Positions 63,545 through 64,000 of a stretch of 64,000 bases of DNA are shown here, piece by piece. The stretch comes from an uncultured Sutterella sp. GTDB taxonomy: Bacteria > Pseudomonadota > Gammaproteobacteria > Burkholderiales > Burkholderiaceae_F. Below the pieces are notes generated by a model that was not told the DNA's origin, made no database searches, and saw only the letters and a program-made list of their open reading frames with translations. The stretch covers positions 62,001-126,000 of the forward strand of contig CALXXT010000002.1 of assembly GCA_944392755.1 (NCBI GenBank), read 5' to 3'. Made by a program: the position numbers and the translations under genes. The first letter of the stretch is position 1. Each line of letters opens with the position of its first letter.

Positions 63545-63763
63545 CTACTTCTTCACATGGGACGCAGCGACTGCCTTGGGTCCACCGTTGAAGTCGGTGG
63601 CGGCCCAGCCGGAGCCCTTCAATTCAAACCCCGGAGCGGAAAGCTCTTTGCGGAAGGTGCTTTTGCCGCACTTCGGGCATTGGGTGAGCGGCTTGTCGGA
63701 CATCTTCTGCAGGTATTCCTTTTCAAAGCCGCAGGACGTGCATTTGTAAGCGTAAATAGGCAT
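63545..63763 (-). CDS. FmdB-family zinc ribbon protein
   Basis: A 72-residue protein with two CxxC knuckles (C8, C11, C29, C32) in the pattern MPIYAYKCTSCG and TQCPKCGKSTFRK, typical of the FmdB putative regulatory family. Function unknown. It is commonly found upstream of aspS in betaproteobacteria, as here, although the DUF502 gene that often lies between the two is missing. Confidence 0.9.
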   Translation of the reverse strand: MPIYAYKCTSCGFEKEYLQKMSDKPLTQCPKCGKSTFRKELSAPGFELKGSGWAATDFNGGPKAVAASHVKK

Positions 63764-63799
63764 GACGAAATTCTGACGTCGAATGAATCTTGGAAATGC

Positions 63800-63851
63800 A
63801 AAATTATAAATAGGAAGGCGGAAGCCGACCGATCCGGCCGGCTTCCGCCTT
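63800..63851 (-). terminator. Terminator of the EF-G-like gene
   Basis: A perfect 13-bp stem (63815-63827 with 63839-63851) is followed on the minus strand by TCCTATTTATAATTTTG. It lies 24 bp beyond the stop codon of the partial gene at the window end. Confidence 0.8.
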
Positions 63852-63874
63852 AGTGCTGGGAAACCTCAAAGACG

Positions 63875-64000
63875 TCAGTCGTCCTCGTCCTGACGTTGGA
63901 ACTTCGCAGCAAGTTCCTGCTGCTTCTGCATGGGCGTCGGCTGGTAGTCTTCAAGATCCATGCTCCAAGCTCCCGTACCCTGCGTCATCGCATGGAGTCT
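63875..64000 (-). CDS. C-terminus of an elongation factor G-like protein (partial)
   Basis: The last 41 codons of a leftward gene that continues beyond the window. The frame reads LHAMTQGTGAWSMDLEDYQPTP, which matches the end of EF-G domain V (compare [22 protein letters not shown]), then a 20-residue glutamine-rich acidic tail. The tail differs from canonical FusA, so it may be the EF-G-like paralogue. Only the end is seen. Confidence 0.65.
   Translation of the reverse strand, partial: RLHAMTQGTGAWSMDLEDYQPTPMQKQQELAAKFQRQDEDD

Overview
This 64 kb window is a stretch of bacterial core chromosome. The protein sequences and gene order (lolB-ispE-tRNA-Gln-prs-rplY-pth-ychF; kdsD-kdsC-lptC-lptA-lptB-rpoN-ptsN-rapZ; ftsY-ftsE-ftsX-rpoH; a SAH riboswitch ahead of ahcY; a metK / acyltransferase / dapF cluster) point to Burkholderiales. 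The compact operons, the simplified PTS region and the overall sequence character suggest the gut family Sutterellaceae (Sutterella or Parasutterella-like). The family assignment is inference from remembered proteins, not from a search. I see no insertion sequence, CRISPR array, prophage cluster or rRNA operon.

Layout. 1-344 is the only long non-coding stretch. It carries three 16-bp parS centromere sites, which suggests the window starts close to the chromosome origin and a parAB locus. 345-6668 holds a CBS-domain protein, ttcA, folB, a DUF2905 protein, cca, slt and a 5-formyl-THF cyclo-ligase. 6665-10792 is a methyl-cycle block (ahcY with its SAH riboswitch, trpS, metK). 11011-17169 runs rightward: two lipid A acyltransferases, dapF, an rRNA methyltransferase, a COG0523 GTPase, a cysteine-depleted DksA and a HAD nucleotidase. 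17166-23215 has ctpA, envC, a rhodanese-like protein, secB, an orphan response regulator, trmL and rpoH. 23268-28496 has ftsX, ftsE, a Ppx/GppA phosphatase and ftsY, with rsmD-coaD diverging. 28493-35812 has an AsmA-like protein, ahpF/ahpC under a Fur-type operator, a small XRE regulator, ychF, a DUF523 protein and pth. 35840-43858 has a DEAD-box helicase, rplY, prs, tRNA-Gln, ispE, lolB, a TPR protein and mutY. 43865-50199 is rapZ-ptsN-rpoN-lptB-lptA-lptC-kdsC-kdsD. 50322-53482 is a gltIJKL-type amino-acid ABC transporter. 53651-64000 has a crotonase-like protein with a Pat-type acetyltransferase, mtnA plus a class II aldolase and a small protein, an OmlA-like lipoprotein, an orphan toprim primase, an EamA transporter, aspS, an FmdB zinc ribbon and the C-terminus of an EF-G-like protein.

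How the genes work together. Two themes dominate. The first is envelope building: KDO and LPS transport, lipid A acylation, DapF, EnvC/FtsEX, Slt, LolB and AsmA. The second is SAM metabolism: MetK makes SAM, AhcY recycles SAH under a SAH-sensing RNA, and MtnA with the class II aldolase probably salvages methylthioribose. Genes are tightly packed, with many 4-bp ATGA start/stop overlaps. Convergent pairs often share overlapping stop codons, and in two of them a strong hairpin lies inside the coding end of the + strand gene. The most noteworthy observations are the parS cluster with nested inverted repeats, the enzyme tail encoded by an antisense terminator, a degenerate FtsE, a crotonase lacking both catalytic glutamates beside a Pat acetyltransferase, the mtnA-aldolase-small protein operon, and an isolated P4-type primase among housekeeping genes. 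Base-level site positions were counted by hand and may be off by about one base.
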